Shown: positions 1 to 11,218 of the stretch, piece by piece
Layout of the letters: every line of letters begins with the position of its first letter
Numbering within the stretch: the stretch's first letter is position 1
Source: Bufo bufo
Lineage: Eukaryota > Chordata > Amphibia > Anura > Bufonidae
Direction of reading: 5' to 3'
DNA length: 64,000 nt
Assembly (NCBI RefSeq): GCF_905171765.1
Contig: NC_053391.1
Coordinates: 148,619,917 to 148,683,916, forward strand
The notes under the pieces: generated by a model
The model's database searches: none
What the model was told of the DNA's origin: nothing
What the model saw: the letters and a program-made list of their open reading frames with translations, nothing else
Program-made: the position numbers and the translations under genes

Positions 1-866
1 ATCTGGGAAGGGGGCTGAGCCACTTATATATGCGCATGAGGGCTAGGATTGGTCAGCTAGGTCACATGACCTAACCCAGCTAGTGACACGCGCCTTAAGG
101 AAGTGCTGCAAAAAAACAGCAGCAAGTATGCTGTGGCCAGGGCTGAGATGAAGCTGTGGAGCGGATCCTCAGAATCACAGCACCTACACAAACAGAGCCC
201 AGAGCTGCAGCGGTGAATGGGAAGCTCTGTGTCACATCTGTGACAGGTCCCAGAAGGTCTGAAAGATTATCTATGCATTAGTGATCTGACAGCCTCTTTT
301 GGTTTCACTTTGTCTGTGTGTTGCTGGTATGTCCACACCTCCTGTTCAGGTGTGGATCATGTGACCTTTAGCTTGCCCTATTTAGTCTGACTTTTCCCAT
401 CACTCCTTGCTTGGGATAGCTTCATTTGGTCTTGGAAGAGCTGGAGTGTGGTTCATGTTGAAGTCCTGTTCATCCTTCATCCTCTGAAGTGAAGTGTTCC
501 GCTTGTCGTGTTTTGTATCCCCCCCCCCCCCCGGTTGTTTACTAGGCCTCAGTGAGACGCTAGTTCCTTCACCAGGGAAGGAACAGGTGGTCTCTGCCCT
601 GTCATTATCTTTAGGGCATCTGAGGGTCACCAGGGTTTTCTAGGTTCCCGTGTAGGAGTTAGGGCCAGGAGCAGGGTTTTATAGGTGGTGACCCTTTTCC
701 TTCCCTAGCAGTGAGGCCTACTGTCTTTTCCCTTCCTTCTCGATCGTTTTTTGGTGTTATCCCCTACTACATCCGTGACATTCTGTCCACAGATCACTGC
801 TGAGCACGGTGCCCGGGACCGCAGTGGTAAGCAGGGGAACAGCGGCGCACAGCAGCTGCTGTTACA
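1..866 (-). mobile_element. 3' LTR of a Ty3/gypsy retrotransposon (partial, split by a solo LTR)
   Basis: Bases 1-229 and 781-866 match 6565-6887 closely, so they are the two parts of one LTR. On the minus strand the LTR starts with TGTAACAGCAGC at 866 and runs left past the window edge. Just inside it, at about 867-890, lies a purine-rich minus-strand tract (C/T-rich on the plus strand), which fits the polypurine tract used for plus-strand priming. The LTR is interrupted at 230-780 by another LTR. The outer target duplication lies outside the window. Confidence 0.85.
230..780. mobile_element. Solo LTR nested in the gypsy LTR
   Basis: This 551-bp block begins TGTCAC and ends GTGACA, the TG...CA ends of an LTR. 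It is absent from the sister LTR at 6565-6887. The flanks are ctctg (225-229) and ttctg (781-785), a 5-bp target duplication with one change. Internal sequence and ends resemble the insertion at 45957-46486: both share a ggtttcactttgtc segment, a tatttag motif and the end catccgtgaca. No coding sequence is present. A poly(C) run lies at about 521-532. The family cannot be named from sequence alone. Confidence 0.75.
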
Positions 867-877
867 GTATCCCCCCC

Positions 878-2259
878 TTACGCCCCCTTTTCTTGAGTCC
901 ACAACGAGATAAACTTTTTTATCAGGTCTGGAGCATGAATGTTCTCCTCCGGCTCCCAAGACCTCTCCTCAGGACCAAAGCCCTTCCAGTCTACTGGATA
1001 GTCGGTCTTCTTGCCACACTTCTTGATGTCCAGGATGTCTTTGACCTCAAATATCTCGTCAGAATCTTCAGATACCGGAGTTAGAGTAGAAAAAGTCGTT
1101 GAGAAGCGATTAAGGACTACTGGTTTCAGTAAGGACACGTGGCAGTCATTGGGAATACGCAGCGAGAGAGGCAGACGTAACTTATATATCACTTTGTTGA
1201 TCCTCCTCAATACTTCAAAGGGTCCAAGGAACCTAGGAGCAAACTTAAAACTGGGAACCCTTAAGTGAATGTTTTTGGAGGAGAGCCATACTTTATCTCC
1301 AGATGAGAACTGAGGTGGTTATATTCTTCTCTTATCTGCATTAGTTTTCATGTTGGTCACTGCTTTGTTGATGCAGACATTGGTGTCATACCAAATCTTA
1401 AAAAAATCTCTAAAAGAGGAATCCACAGCTGGTACCCCAGAAGATGTAGGAGAGGAGTACGAGGGTGTTGACCAAAAACAACAAAGAATGGAGAGGATCC
1501 AGTAGACTCACTAGTGTGGTTGTTATAGGAGAACTCAGCCCAAGTTAGCAATTGTACCCAGTTGTCTGGGCTAAAACAAAATGCCGGAGATAGTTCTCCA
1601 ATATTTGATTGACCCACTCCACTTGCCCGTTGGTCTGGGGATGATAACCGGAAGAGAAGTCCAGCTCAATTTCGAGCAGCCGGCAAAGAGCTCTCCAGAG
1701 CTTAGAAGTAAACTGACTCCTTGATTGGAAACAATATGCTAAGGCAAACCATGCAAGCGGAATATGTGTTTCACAAACAGTTAAGCAAGTTCAGCAGCTG
1801 AGGGCAGTCCAGCTAAAGGAACGAAGTGCGCCATCTTGGAGAAGCGGTCCATGACCACCCGAATGGCTGTATATCCGGCAGAAGAGGGCAGATCTTTAAC
1901 AAAGTCCATGGCAATGTGTTGCCATGGGACATCAGGAACAGGAAGGCGTAACAACAGCCCGGGTGGTTTGGTCTTGGAGACTTTAATCTGAGCACATAAT
2001 CACGTACATTCTTAGACAGTGTGGGCCACCAGTAGTGGCGAGACAAAAGTTCTGTGGTCTTGTGGATCCATGGGTGATCAGACAGTTTGGAGTTGTGCCC
2101 CCAAGCTAGAATATGTTTTCTCTTGGCAGATGGCACAAATGTCTTCCCGGGAGTGATGTCTTTTACCAGGACAGGAGCTACTGTGATCAAGCGAGCAGGA
2201 TCTACAATGTACTGGGGCTCCTCCTGCTGGTCGGAGAAGTCAAATGACCAAGCATCCAC
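878..2259 (-). pseudogene. gypsy pol: integrase and C-terminal chromodomain (broken)
   Basis: Minus-strand reading gives the end of a chromovirus-type Ty3/gypsy polyprotein. The final 110 residues (1210-878) hold a chromodomain with EVKDILD, VDWKGFGPEERSWEPEENI and a closing helix; in this group the domain directs integration to marked chromatin. Upstream, integrase segments are visible: an N-terminal part with WWPTLSKNVRDYV, a core with MDFVKDLP and VVMDRFSKMAHF near 1830-1920, and YHPQTNGQVEWVNQ near 1620-1660, which keeps the catalytic Glu. The usual second catalytic Asp region reads SNQG instead of the expected SDxG. Several frameshifts separate these blocks, so the copy cannot encode a working integrase. 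Confidence 0.85.
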
Positions 2260-2640
2260 CTTGATGTTCTTCTCAGCCGGGCGAAAGTGCGGCTAAAAAT
2301 CAAAACGGGAGAAGAAGAGTGCCCACCTGGCTTGGCGGGGTTCAGACGCTGGGCTGTCTGCAGATATGTAAAGTTCTTGTGGTCGGTGAAGATTATTCCT
2401 GGATGCTGGGCCCCCTCCAATAGATAACGCCACTCCTCCAAGGCAAGTTTTATGGCCAGAAGCTCCCTGTCTCCTATACAGTAATTCCTCTCAGCAGTGG
2501 AGAAGAGCTTGGAGGAAAATCCACATGTAAACATCTTGCCCTTGGAACCTTTTTGTAGTAAAACATCACCGGCTCCTATGGATGAGGCGTCCACTTCTAA
2601 AAAGAATTGTTGGGAGACATCGGGATGATGCAGAACATAT
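2202..2640 (-). pseudogene. gypsy pol: RNase H domain (broken)
   Basis: Translation of the minus strand contains [15 protein letters not shown] followed by [36 protein letters not shown] and [12 protein letters not shown] in spaced blocks. These are the hallmark segments of Ty3/gypsy RNase H: the first Asp, the ERNY...DRELLA Glu/Asp helix, and the TDHKNL-type Asp. The domain follows reverse transcriptase and precedes integrase, the normal gypsy order. Its 3' end is shifted into another frame before the integrase block. Confidence 0.8.
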
Positions 2641-3450
2641 GCAGAAGCAAAAAACTTTTTAATTGTATGAAGGCGGCCTCCGCCTCAGGAGTCCAGTCTC
2701 TGGCATTCACCCCTTTTCCGGTAAGAGCGGAGATGTAAGAGATGAAAAATTCGGGATGAACTGACGATATAAATTAGCAAATCCAAGGAAGCGCTGTATA
2801 GCACGAAGACCCTGTTGGCGGGGCCAGTCTATCACTGCATTCAATTTCTCAGGATCCATCTGCAACCCGGCATCCGAGATTTTTCAAAGATGTATTTCTC
2901 TAGTTTAGCATAAAGTCGATTATCTCTCAACCACTGTAAAACTAATCGTACATGCTTCCAGTGAGTGGTCATATCTGGAGAATAGATTAGTATGTCGTCC
3001 AGGTACACTATCACGCAGACATAGAGCAGGTCCCGAAAGATATTGTTTACCAACTCTTGGAATACCGTGGGAGCATTGCACAGACCGAAGGGCATGGCGA
3101 GATACTCGTAGTGTCCATCACGAGTGTTGAAAGCAGTCTTACACTCATCGCCCTCTCGAATGTGCCGCGCAGGTCGAATTTTGTGAAGACCTTAGCTCCC
3201 CGGATCCTGTCAAAGATTTTGAAGATTAGCGGAAGAGGGTATCGATTCTTGACTGTTGCCTTATTCAGACACTGATAGTCGTTACAGGGCCATAAGGAAC
3301 CATCTTTCTTCTGCACAAAGAAGAACCCGGCAACGGCTGGTGAAATAGACTTCTGGATAAACCCCCTCTCGAGATTATCCTTGAGGTAATCAGACATCGC
3401 TTGGGTCTCAGTAAGTCAGAGTGTGTAGACTCAACCGCGAGGAGGAGTGG
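2641..3450 (-). pseudogene. gypsy pol: reverse transcriptase (broken)
   Basis: The minus strand encodes [22 protein letters not shown], the KNRYPLP segment, then FTKFDLRG with the first catalytic Asp (3397-3140). After a frameshift it resumes with [13 protein letters not shown] and [12 protein letters not shown] (3095-2970), the YxDD active-site box. Order and spacing fit a gypsy RT. The normal RPCIDYR motif is changed to WPCNDYQ, and at least two frameshifts and a degraded thumb region (about 2650-2840) rule out function. Confidence 0.88.
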
Positions 3451-4090
3451 CACCAGGCAGGTTAATCAGATAATCATTTGGACGATGTGGAGGCAGGGTC
3501 TCAGCCTCTTTCTTACTGAAGACATCCGCAAAACTGGCATACTGCTGCGGAAGTCCAGGCAGATTTTCAGGTACAGTAGGCGAGGAAGCAGGCAGGACCT
3601 CTGATAAGCAGGTAGACTGGCAGGAAGATCCCAAACGCAGAATCTGACCGGAGTGCCAGTCCAGAACTGGAGTATGCAGAAGCAGCCAGAGAAGACCAAG
3701 GATAACCGGATTCACAGACGCTGGCAGCACATGAGATCATCTCTGAGTGCAGAACCCCTATTTGCAAGTAAAGGGGCATAGTAACAGAGAGCACAGGTTC
3801 AGGGAGTTGCAGTCCATTTACTGCCTTTCTAGATGGATGGTAGGAAGCTGGTACTGATGGACCAGAGCTTGCTGAATGAAGTTACCTGCTGACCCAGAGT
3901 CCAAGAACAGACAGTGTGACTCCCTTGTTTCGGAGAGGACTTCTCCTTGTCTAGGACCACCTCCCCAACTGATCCTAGACATTGGCGTTTCCCGGCTTCT
4001 GTGGACAATTACGCACAAAGTGAGCCTTGCTTCCACAATACAGACACAGGTTCTCTGCTTTGCGGCGTGAACATTCCTGGTCAGACAATC
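3451..4090 (-). pseudogene. gypsy gag end and protease: CCHC zinc knuckle plus DSG protease (broken)
   Basis: At about 4050-4000 on the minus strand the reading AENLCLYCGSKAHFVRNCP is a CCHC zinc knuckle (C-x2-C-x4-H-x4-C) that would bind RNA in Gag. Downstream, at about 3935-3900, CLFLDSGSAGNFI carries the DSG catalytic triad of a retropepsin. Between 3450 and 3800 the linker toward RT (for example [22 protein letters not shown]) can be read in another frame. Stops and frameshifts separate the blocks. The zinc knuckle lies directly next to the L1 insertion that splits gag. Confidence 0.8.
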
Positions 4091-4105
4091 AAAGGCGCTC
4101 TATTT

Positions 4106-5299
4106 TTTTTTAATAGACTTTCTTTTTCTTTTTCAAGGTTACAGAAAAAAGAGAAAAACAAAACCTCTCAATAAGGTTCCAAACAAAAAACACATTACAT
4201 TCAAATACCTTAACTGACAGTCAAGAAAATGGAGTTACGTAGCATTGTCATATTGTTCTCAGTAGATTTCACCAACATCCTGTAACCTTAGTATTCATGT
4301 ACATAGCTGATCTTCATCAGTGGCTGTCCAACATTCACACACCACATTCACCCGGGCAGCAACCTGCAGACACCATTTCACAGTCATTTCTGTGAACTAC
4401 TGTATTATGACACCAAACTGGCACTCAACCAGAGACCCCAAATCTTTTCAAACCTATCTGGTGTACTCCTGGCTTCAAAGGTCAATTTATACATGGGTAG
4501 TGTTGCATTAATAAGATGAATCCAGTGGGACAAGGAAGGGCTCTTTGGAGGCTTCCAATTTAGCAGGATAGACTTCCTAGCGTAGAATAGTAATAACCTG
4601 TAAAGGATTCTAGTATACTTAGTAGGAATGATGTCATTGAGAAGGACTAACTTCTGGAGCTATAACTGCCGGAAGACCCAATCTGGAGCTTAGGTATCTG
4701 TGGACTTCTTACCAAAAGTCTGCAATAACTGGACATTCCCAAACCATGTGCATCAATGTCCCTCTGCCACTACCACATCTGGTACAGATATCTGATGAAA
4801 GTTTATGCATACGTGCCAGATGTACTGGAGTTAAATATACTCTATGTATCCACTTAGCCTGAATCAGCTGATCCCGTGCACAAATCACCATTGACTTCCA
4901 TGAGGAGGCCAATTCCCTCTCATGCTGCAAGTCTAGGGCCGTAATGTCACCTTTCCATTTAGTAAAAGCCTTAGCTAAAGGTGAAGATTGATAGAATATT
5001 AGTATCCCATAAAAGGAGGAAACCATTTTACCATGATCTGCGCATCTGGCGACTTTCTCCACTTCCCCATATTCTAGCCGCAGAGGGCCAACCCCAAATT
5101 GGGTCACACATGCATGCCTCAATTGGTAAAACCTAAAGAGGGATGAGCGTGGTATATTGTATTCAGCCTGGAGAGCAGAGAAGGTCTTAAAAAAACCTCA
5201 TCGTACAGTTGGGTGAGGTATTTAATGCCCCTCTGCAGCCAGAACTCAAAGTCCGGCAGAGAAACTAATTCTGGTAGTTTAGGGTTTCTCCATAGGGGT
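4106..5299 (-). mobile_element. 5'-truncated L1/Tx1-type LINE inserted in gypsy gag
   Basis: The minus strand encodes the C-terminal end of an L1-clade ORF2: LPDFEFWLQRGIKYLTQLY, then a region ending CTRCGSGRGTLMHMVWECP, which is the Cys-rich C-terminal motif (C-x2-C...H...C) of this clade. A poly(T) run at 4102-4112 is the poly(A) tail seen from the other strand. The flanks aaaggcgctctattt (4091-4105) and gaaggcgcactattt (5300-5314) match at 13 of 15 bases and form the target duplication. Removing the insert joins gag MQI to ERL and the zinc knuckle, which confirms the junctions. A roughly 500-bp 3' UTR (4113-4700) holds no gene. Confidence 0.85.
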
Positions 5300-6076
5300 G
5301 AAGGCGCACTATTTGCATGGGCTCTTCAGGTGAGGTGGACAGTAGAGGAAGGACCGGCCTCTGGAAGGATGGAGCCAAATGAGGTGGTCTGGTGCATGCA
5401 ACCTCCTTAGACGGTTCCCTGAAATGCATATCTATCCTTGTGGCCAAGGTGATCAGGTCATTCAGAGTAGACGGACCCTCCCAGAACACCACCAGTTGAG
5501 CCTCAATGTTCCAGGATGGGAGGAAGTTCGGCAGCCAGGGTACGAAACTGGATGGCGTACTGAACCACAGACGAGGAACCCTGTCATAGACGCAGCAGAG
5601 CTGATGCAGTGGAGGAATTGCGGCCGGGCTCTTCAAAGACCAGCCGGAAGGTAGCCAGGAAAGACTGCAGATTAGTGGTCTCTGGACCTCCATGTTCCCA
5701 AATAGGATTTGCCCACGCAAGTGCCTTATCAGACATCAGGGACACAAAGAAGGCAATGGACCGCTCAGTAGGAAACTTCTGCCCATGCAACTCAAAGTGG
5801 ATCAGGCACTGGTTCAGGTATCCATGACAGGTTTTTGGATCTCCACCATAGCATGATGGCAGTGGGAGTTGCACACCGGTGGCACACAAATCCAGATTCA
5901 CTAGTGTGGGAATTGCAGGAGTAGCAGCGACTGGCAATCCTGCAATAGCTGGAGAAGAGATGGCATCCAGATGAGCAGCAACATTTTGCTCAAACTGCAT
6001 CATGACATCCACTCTGGCACCTCACTTCATGTAATAATTCCTGAACGAAAGGCTTGGAGTGACCAGTGTGGTCCAT
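5300..6076 (-). pseudogene. gypsy gag, N-terminal and capsid part (broken)
   Basis: From 6012 the minus strand reads MDVMMQFEQNVAAHLDAI and continues through LPLPSCYGGDPKTCHGYLNQC, a Gag capsid-like region typical of vertebrate gypsy Gag (GDPKTCRGFLNQC-like). It then shifts frame and continues with WNIEAQLVVFWEGPSTLNDLI and EEPMQI before the L1 insertion. An upstream ATG at 6076-6074 lies only about 13 bases after the LTR end but is one frame away, so an indel has occurred near the start. With the distal zinc knuckle this gives a Gag of ordinary gypsy layout. It is not functional. Confidence 0.8.
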
Positions 6077-6089
6077 GGCCTCAGTGTAC

Positions 6090-6887
6090 TGTCACGAACC
6101 AGCGGGTGTGAACCCACTGTGTCACGTGTCCTGCCTCCCTTAAGGGCGTTGTCTAAGTGAACCCTTCGATTTTTCACAGTACCCCTGATGGTGGGAATAG
6201 ACTTTCCTGAGGGGAACACCAGGTCGCTACCTCTTGAGGAGGGTAGGCACACGAGGCAGCTGGTCCAGGCGGACCAGAAGGTACCTGAGAAAGGTACCAG
6301 AAGTACAAGCGTAGTCAGGCAGGCGAAGTCGTTACCAGGAGCAACAGTGCAGAACCGAAAGATGAGGCAGAGGCATAGTCAGACAGGAAAATGGTCAGGG
6401 CAGGCGGCACAGGTACAGGTCAGGCAATTTAGGTGGGCAACAGGAGAGTCAAGGCAAACAGGCAGGGATCAGACGGTTAGCAGAATCCAGAAACGAAGTA
6501 CAAGTCAGGAATACACATGAGTATCAGGATTTTTAGCAAAACACAAGGACCTTGACACTGAGGCATCTGGGAAGGGGGCTGAGCCACTTATATATGTGCA
6601 TGAGGGCTAGGATTGGTCAACGAGATCACATGACCTAACCCATAAAACCCAGGAAGTGACGCGTGCCGGCCCTTAAGGAAGTGCTGCAAAAAAACAGCAG
6701 CAAGCATGCTGTGGCTAGGGCTGAGATGAAACTGTGGAGCGGATCCTCAGAACCACAGCACCTACACAAACAGAGCCCAGAGCTGCAACGGTGAAGGGAA
6801 GCTCTGGCCACAGATCACCGCTGAGCACGGCGCCTGTGACCTCGGTGGTAAGCAGGGGAACAGAGGCGCAGAGCAGCTGCTGTTACA
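6090..6887 (-). mobile_element. 5' LTR of the gypsy retrotransposon
   Basis: In element orientation the LTR starts TGTAACAGC at 6887 and ends TTCGTGACA at 6090, about 798 bp with TG...CA ends. The outer part (6565-6887) matches the partial LTR at 1-229 and 781-866. The inner boundary is inferred from the TGT...ACA ends and from the gag start immediately beyond it. A start nearer 6555 is less likely but cannot be excluded because the matching part of the other LTR lies outside the window. Confidence 0.7.
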
Positions 6888-7140
6888 ACAGCCCTGATGC
6901 GGCTACCAAGGTTGCAAAAATGCTGTTTGGCTAAGCATGAACTCCTGCTAATAAGGAACTTGATGGCCTGGAAAATTCAGCCGATGATTTTAAAATCAAC
7001 AGTGCCAAAGCTGCAGATCAGATAACTCAGGAGTGGACCTTCATGACTTAAAGAAGTTGACAGAGAAAAATAGGAGGATGAAAGAGTGCTATCTTTGAGA
7101 GGTCATAATAACCTGGTTGGACTTTTGGCCGAGCAGTGTG
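6888..7140. other. No recognisable feature
   Basis: This stretch just outside the gypsy LTR shows no convincing coding frame or repeat. It may be part of the retroposed sequence that contributes the cold-shock fragment to its right, but nothing seen here proves that. Confidence 0.4.
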
Positions 7141-7205
7141 AGACATGAAAGATTGGAATGGTGGAGTGCTTCAACTGTAGAAAGGGCTATGGCTTCATCA
7201 ATATA
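7141..7205 (+). pseudogene. Cold-shock-domain (Y-box protein-like) fragment
   Basis: The plus strand reads KIGMVECFNCRKGYGFINIDR. This follows the first strands of the cold-shock domain of Y-box proteins (G-x-V-x-x-F-N-x-R-x-GYGFIN). The fragment stops where the LINE at 7206 begins. There is no start codon, splice signal or continuing frame, so it is taken as a remnant of a processed pseudogene. A related piece may lie beyond the LINE at 9366. The match is short, and chance cannot be fully excluded. Confidence 0.5.
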
Positions 7206-9260
7206 GACAGAACCATAGTAACATAGTTTATAAGGCTGAAAAAAATACATCGGTCCATCCAGTTCAGCCTGTTATCCTGCAAGTTGATCCTGAGGAAGGC
7301 AATTTTTCTCACTTTAGGGGAAAAAAATTCTTCCTGATTCCAATCAGGCAATCAGAATAACTTCCTGGATCAATAACCTATCTCTAGTAGCTATAGCCTG
7401 TAATATTATTACACTCCAGAAATATATCCAGGCCCCTCTTGAACTCTTTTTAGTGAAATCACCATCACCACCTCCTCAGGCAGAGAGTTCCATAGTCTCA
7501 CTGCTCTTACCATAAAGAATTCTCTTCTATGTTTGTGTACAAACCTTCTTTCCTCCAGACGCAGAGGATGTCCCCTCATCACAGTTACAGTCCTGGGGAT
7601 GAATAGATGATGGGAGAGATCTCTGTACTGACCCCTGATATATTTATACATAGTTATTAGATCTCCCCTCAGTCGTCTTTTTTCTAAAGTGAATAACCCT
7701 AATTTTGATAATGTTTCAGGGTACTGTAGTCCACCCTACAGCTTAGTTTGCGGTTCACCAAAATTCCTAGGTATTTTTCCATGTCAGTGTTACCCAGTGT
7801 TTTACTATTTAATATGTACTGGTGACTTGCACTATTCCTTCCAATGTGCATAACCTTACATTTGTCAGTGTTAAACCTCATCTGCCACTTCTCTGCCCAA
7901 GCCTCCAATCTATCCAGATAGATCTGCAGCCGTATACTGTCCTCTTCCATGTTAATTACTTCACACAGTTTAATGTCATCTGCAAAAATTTATGTTTTAC
8001 TGTGCAAGCCTTCTACAAGATCATTAATAAATATATTGAAGAGAATAGGGCCCAATACTGACCCCTGTGGTACCCCACTAATGACAGTGCCCAATCTGAA
8101 TGTGTACCGTTAATAACCACCTTCTTTTTTCTATCACTGAGCCAGTTACTTACCCACATACAAACATTTTACACTAGTCCAAACAATCTCATTTATATAC
8201 TAAACTTTTATCATAGAAACTGATTAAATTAGTCTGACGTGATCGATTCCTCATGAAGCCATGCTGATATTGCGTTATTTGCTTATTTTCATTGAGGTAC
8301 TCCAAGATAGCATCTCTTAAAATGCCTTCAAACTGTTTACCCACGACAGACGTTAAACTTCCCGACCTATAGTTTCGAGGCTCTGTTTTTGGACCCTTTT
8401 TGAATATTGGCACCACATTTGCTATGCGCCATTACTTAATTCTCTTAGGATACGGGGGTGTATGCCATCTGGTCCTGGTGATTTGTCTATTTTAATCTTT
8501 TTAAGACGCCACTGTACTTCTTCCAGGGTCAGACAGGACACTTTTAATGGGGAATTTACTTTTACATTGTGCATTTCATTTGACAGTATATTTTCTTCAG
8601 TGAATACAGTGGAGAAAAAAATATTTAATAGCTTTGCTTTCTCTTCATTGATGTCTGCAACTCCCCCCTCATTAAAGGGCCGACACCTTCAGATTTATAC
8701 TTTTTACCATTTATATAATTGAAGAACATTTTAGGGTTAGTTTTACTCTCTTTGGCATGTAATCTCTCGGTATCTAGTTTGGCTGCTTTTATTTGTCTTT
8801 TGCATATTTTATTTTTTCCTTTCTTTTTGTCATTTATTGCTTTCTTTACAATTCTATTTATCCACATTGTTCTTTTTCTTGTTCCTTAACCTTTTATTCC
8901 CATAAGGTGTGTACCTCTCACAATTAGATTTTAGGATGGTTTTAAAAATACCCCATTTTGTGGCTGTATGTTTTATTTTTGAGGACTTTGTCCCAGTTAG
9001 TTAGGCCTATGGCTTCTCTTAGTTGGCTAAAATTTAGCTATTTTGAAGTTTGGTATTTTTGTTCCTCCCTGAAGAAACTCTTTTGAATGACAATTCGAAG
9101 GTTATTACTTTATGGTCACTATTTCCCAGGTGTTCCCCAACCTGCACATCTGTTGTTCTGTCAGGTCTACTGGTTAATACTTAGTCCAGTGTGGCCGTCC
9201 CTCTAGTCGGGTCCTGAACCAGTTGGGAAAGGTAATTGTCTTTGGTTATTGCCAAGAACC
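7206..9260 (-). mobile_element. CR1/Rex1-type non-LTR retrotransposon, decayed
   Basis: Minus-strand segments occur in the order of a CR1/Rex1-like ORF2: DNYLSQLVQDPTRGTATLD, the end of the endonuclease (about 9260-9180); an inter-domain region (8867-8625); MVPIFKKGPKTEPRNYRSGS and GKQFEGILRDAILEYL, RT motifs (8416-8189); WAEKWQMRFNTDKCKVMHIG, the RT thumb side (7900-7840); and FFMVRAVRLWNSLPEEVV, the C-terminal end (7530-7470). The 3' end is the cataGTAACATAG-type tail at 7206-7300, and the same tail recurs at 63335. Many stops and frameshifts are present. The 5' border is not sharp. Confidence 0.78.
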
Positions 9261-9365
9261 TGTTTACTTTATGAGATGTACAAGAAAGAGATATACGGCA
9301 TGCCCACTGATCTTCAATGAAGTGGAGCCAGATACCAGCCTGACTGTAGATTGTGTGCAAGGGGG

Positions 9366-9430
9366 GTTGAGTGGAGTTCACTCTAGTGGAAGGGGTTTAT
9401 GGAGCCTGGGTGGCCAGAGTGACCAGGCCT
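9366..9430 (+). pseudogene. Possible second piece of the cold-shock-domain pseudogene
   Basis: The plus-strand reading GVEFTLVEGVYGAWVARVTRP resembles the last strands of a Y-box cold-shock domain (VEFxVVEGxxGAxAxxVTGP), about half the positions agreeing. It is on the same strand and in the right order relative to the piece at 7141-7205, as if the LINE had split one copy. The expected middle part of the domain was not found between the LINE and this block, so the link is tentative. Confidence 0.3.
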
Positions 9431-9987
9431 CCACAGCCGAGAGATTTATCTAACCCACAGACTGCTGCACAGAATGGAGGTCAACCTTCCCTTCTAGTCA
9501 ACTATGGAAGATGGATTCCGAGGAACCCGAAGGGGGCAACTATGATGCGCAAGGGATGATAACTCTGAGGCACCCACGAGGACAGGTGACATTTTTAGTG
9601 CTGACCCAAAGCATTGTGTGGGGGACTGTGTTTTATTGAACTACTATTTACATGCCCCTGTCAGTGTGACTATATCAGTGGCCATGAGAGTACAACACCT
9701 GGATTAGGTGTACTTATATTTGCCTTAGCCAAGGGTCATATGGGCAACTCGGCATGAGGAGAGAGGATTTGTCCCAATGCTGAAAAGCAGAATTGCAGGC
9801 GATGTAGTGGATGTGTAAGGGTTACAATGTAAAATTATTTTTTCACATATTTAATGGGTTAAAATGTATTGACATGTTTTTGTGTTTCTCCCTATGTAGG
9901 ACATACTGCCAGGGTTAACTGCTTGCAAAAGAATTACGTGATTTTTATTTGCAAGAAAGAAAGCGGTTCACTTTGCAAATGTAGGAG
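9431..9987. other. No recognisable feature
   Basis: Ordinary AT-rich sequence. No coding frame, inverted ends or tandem repeat stood out on either strand. Confidence 0.5.
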
Positions 9988-10728
9988 TACCGTATATACC
10001 GGCGTATAAGACGACTTTTGAGCCCTAGAAAATATTTTCTAGAGTGAGGGGCCGTCTTATACGCCGGGTATGGCGGGCGCTGCAGTGCCGGGACGCCCGA
10101 ATTATCAACAGAGAGAGCCCGGGCTATTGCCTTGTATCCCCAGCAGCTGAGAGCTGTGATGTAACCCACGGCATATGCCCCCCCTGCGCTGTACCTTGTA
10201 TACCGCCCCCTGCTCTGTACCTTGTATTCCTCCCCCCTGCTCTGTACCTTGTATGCTCCTTGTACCGCCATCCTCCCGGCCGCTCGCATCTCGCTCCTGC
10301 GCATGTGCGAGATCTCCGTGCGGCGTATCTAAGTGCGGCGCAGATGTGCATATGTGAATGTGAATATGAAGAAAAACAGAACAAAAACATGTTCAGGGTA
10401 TAGGTGGCACATGTTTAGGGTCTGGGAGGCGGGGAGGGAGGACAAGGAAGGTGGTGGGATGCAGGGATGGTGGTGATACCATGGGATGGCGGTGGTACCT
10501 AGGGATGGTGGTGGGATGCAGGGATGGCATGCAAACAGCATGTCATACTTATTTGAATTAAAATTACCATATTGAAATCAGATCTAATGCTTTTTAAATT
10601 TTTCTTCGGTGTGTGTTGAAAAAGGGGTAGTCTTATACGGCGAGTATATCCCAAACTCTATATTTTCAGTGTAAAAGTTGGGGGTCGTCTTATACGCCCA
10701 GTCGTCTTATACGCCGGCATATACGGTA
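9988..10728. mobile_element. Non-autonomous DNA transposon with CGTATAAGACGAC-type ends
   Basis: The left end reads taccgtatataccggcgtat and the right end is a near-perfect inverted match ending cggcatatacggta. Subterminal copies of gtcttatacgcc appear at about 10050, 10630 and 10690. The core carries short direct repeats (a ctgctctgtaccttgtat unit at 10170-10260 and ggtggtgggatgcagggatg at 10450-10530). No transposase is present. The outermost TA at each end could be the target duplication, but the superfamily is uncertain. Confidence 0.7.
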
Positions 10729-11218
10729 ATTAACATAGGTTAGGAGGACTAGTGAACTAGGAGAAAGAGTTTCAAGTGGAGCTCTAAAAAAAGGCATAAC
10801 TATAACCAAAAAGGGGAGAGTAGCTGCTGTGGCTGCTGTTACGGATGGCTCCCTGGCAGCGGAATGAGACTGTGAGAAATTTGAGTAATTTGAATTGCAT
10901 GTTACATTATATTTACCCATGAGTTTGTGGGACAGATAGGAGACGATGGGTGAAATAGGTGCTTCTGAATAAAAAAAACATTTACCCCATTGGCTCCAGC
11001 AATCTTTAAAAAAAAATTATTTCAAGTGATTTACCATACTTAGAATACATAACACAATCTTAGTTTCAAATAGAAGCTAAATGACTTTGTATCCAGCTAG
11101 AGATCAAGCCTGTATTCTCTGTATATTGAGTTCTTCCATTGTAGACTACATTCACAGTAGTCTACATACTTATGTATACAGTGGTCTTGAAAACAGAAAT
11201 TATGTTTCTATCACTCAT
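10729..11218. other. No recognisable feature
   Basis: AT-rich sequence between two transposable elements. No feature can be supported. Confidence 0.5.
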
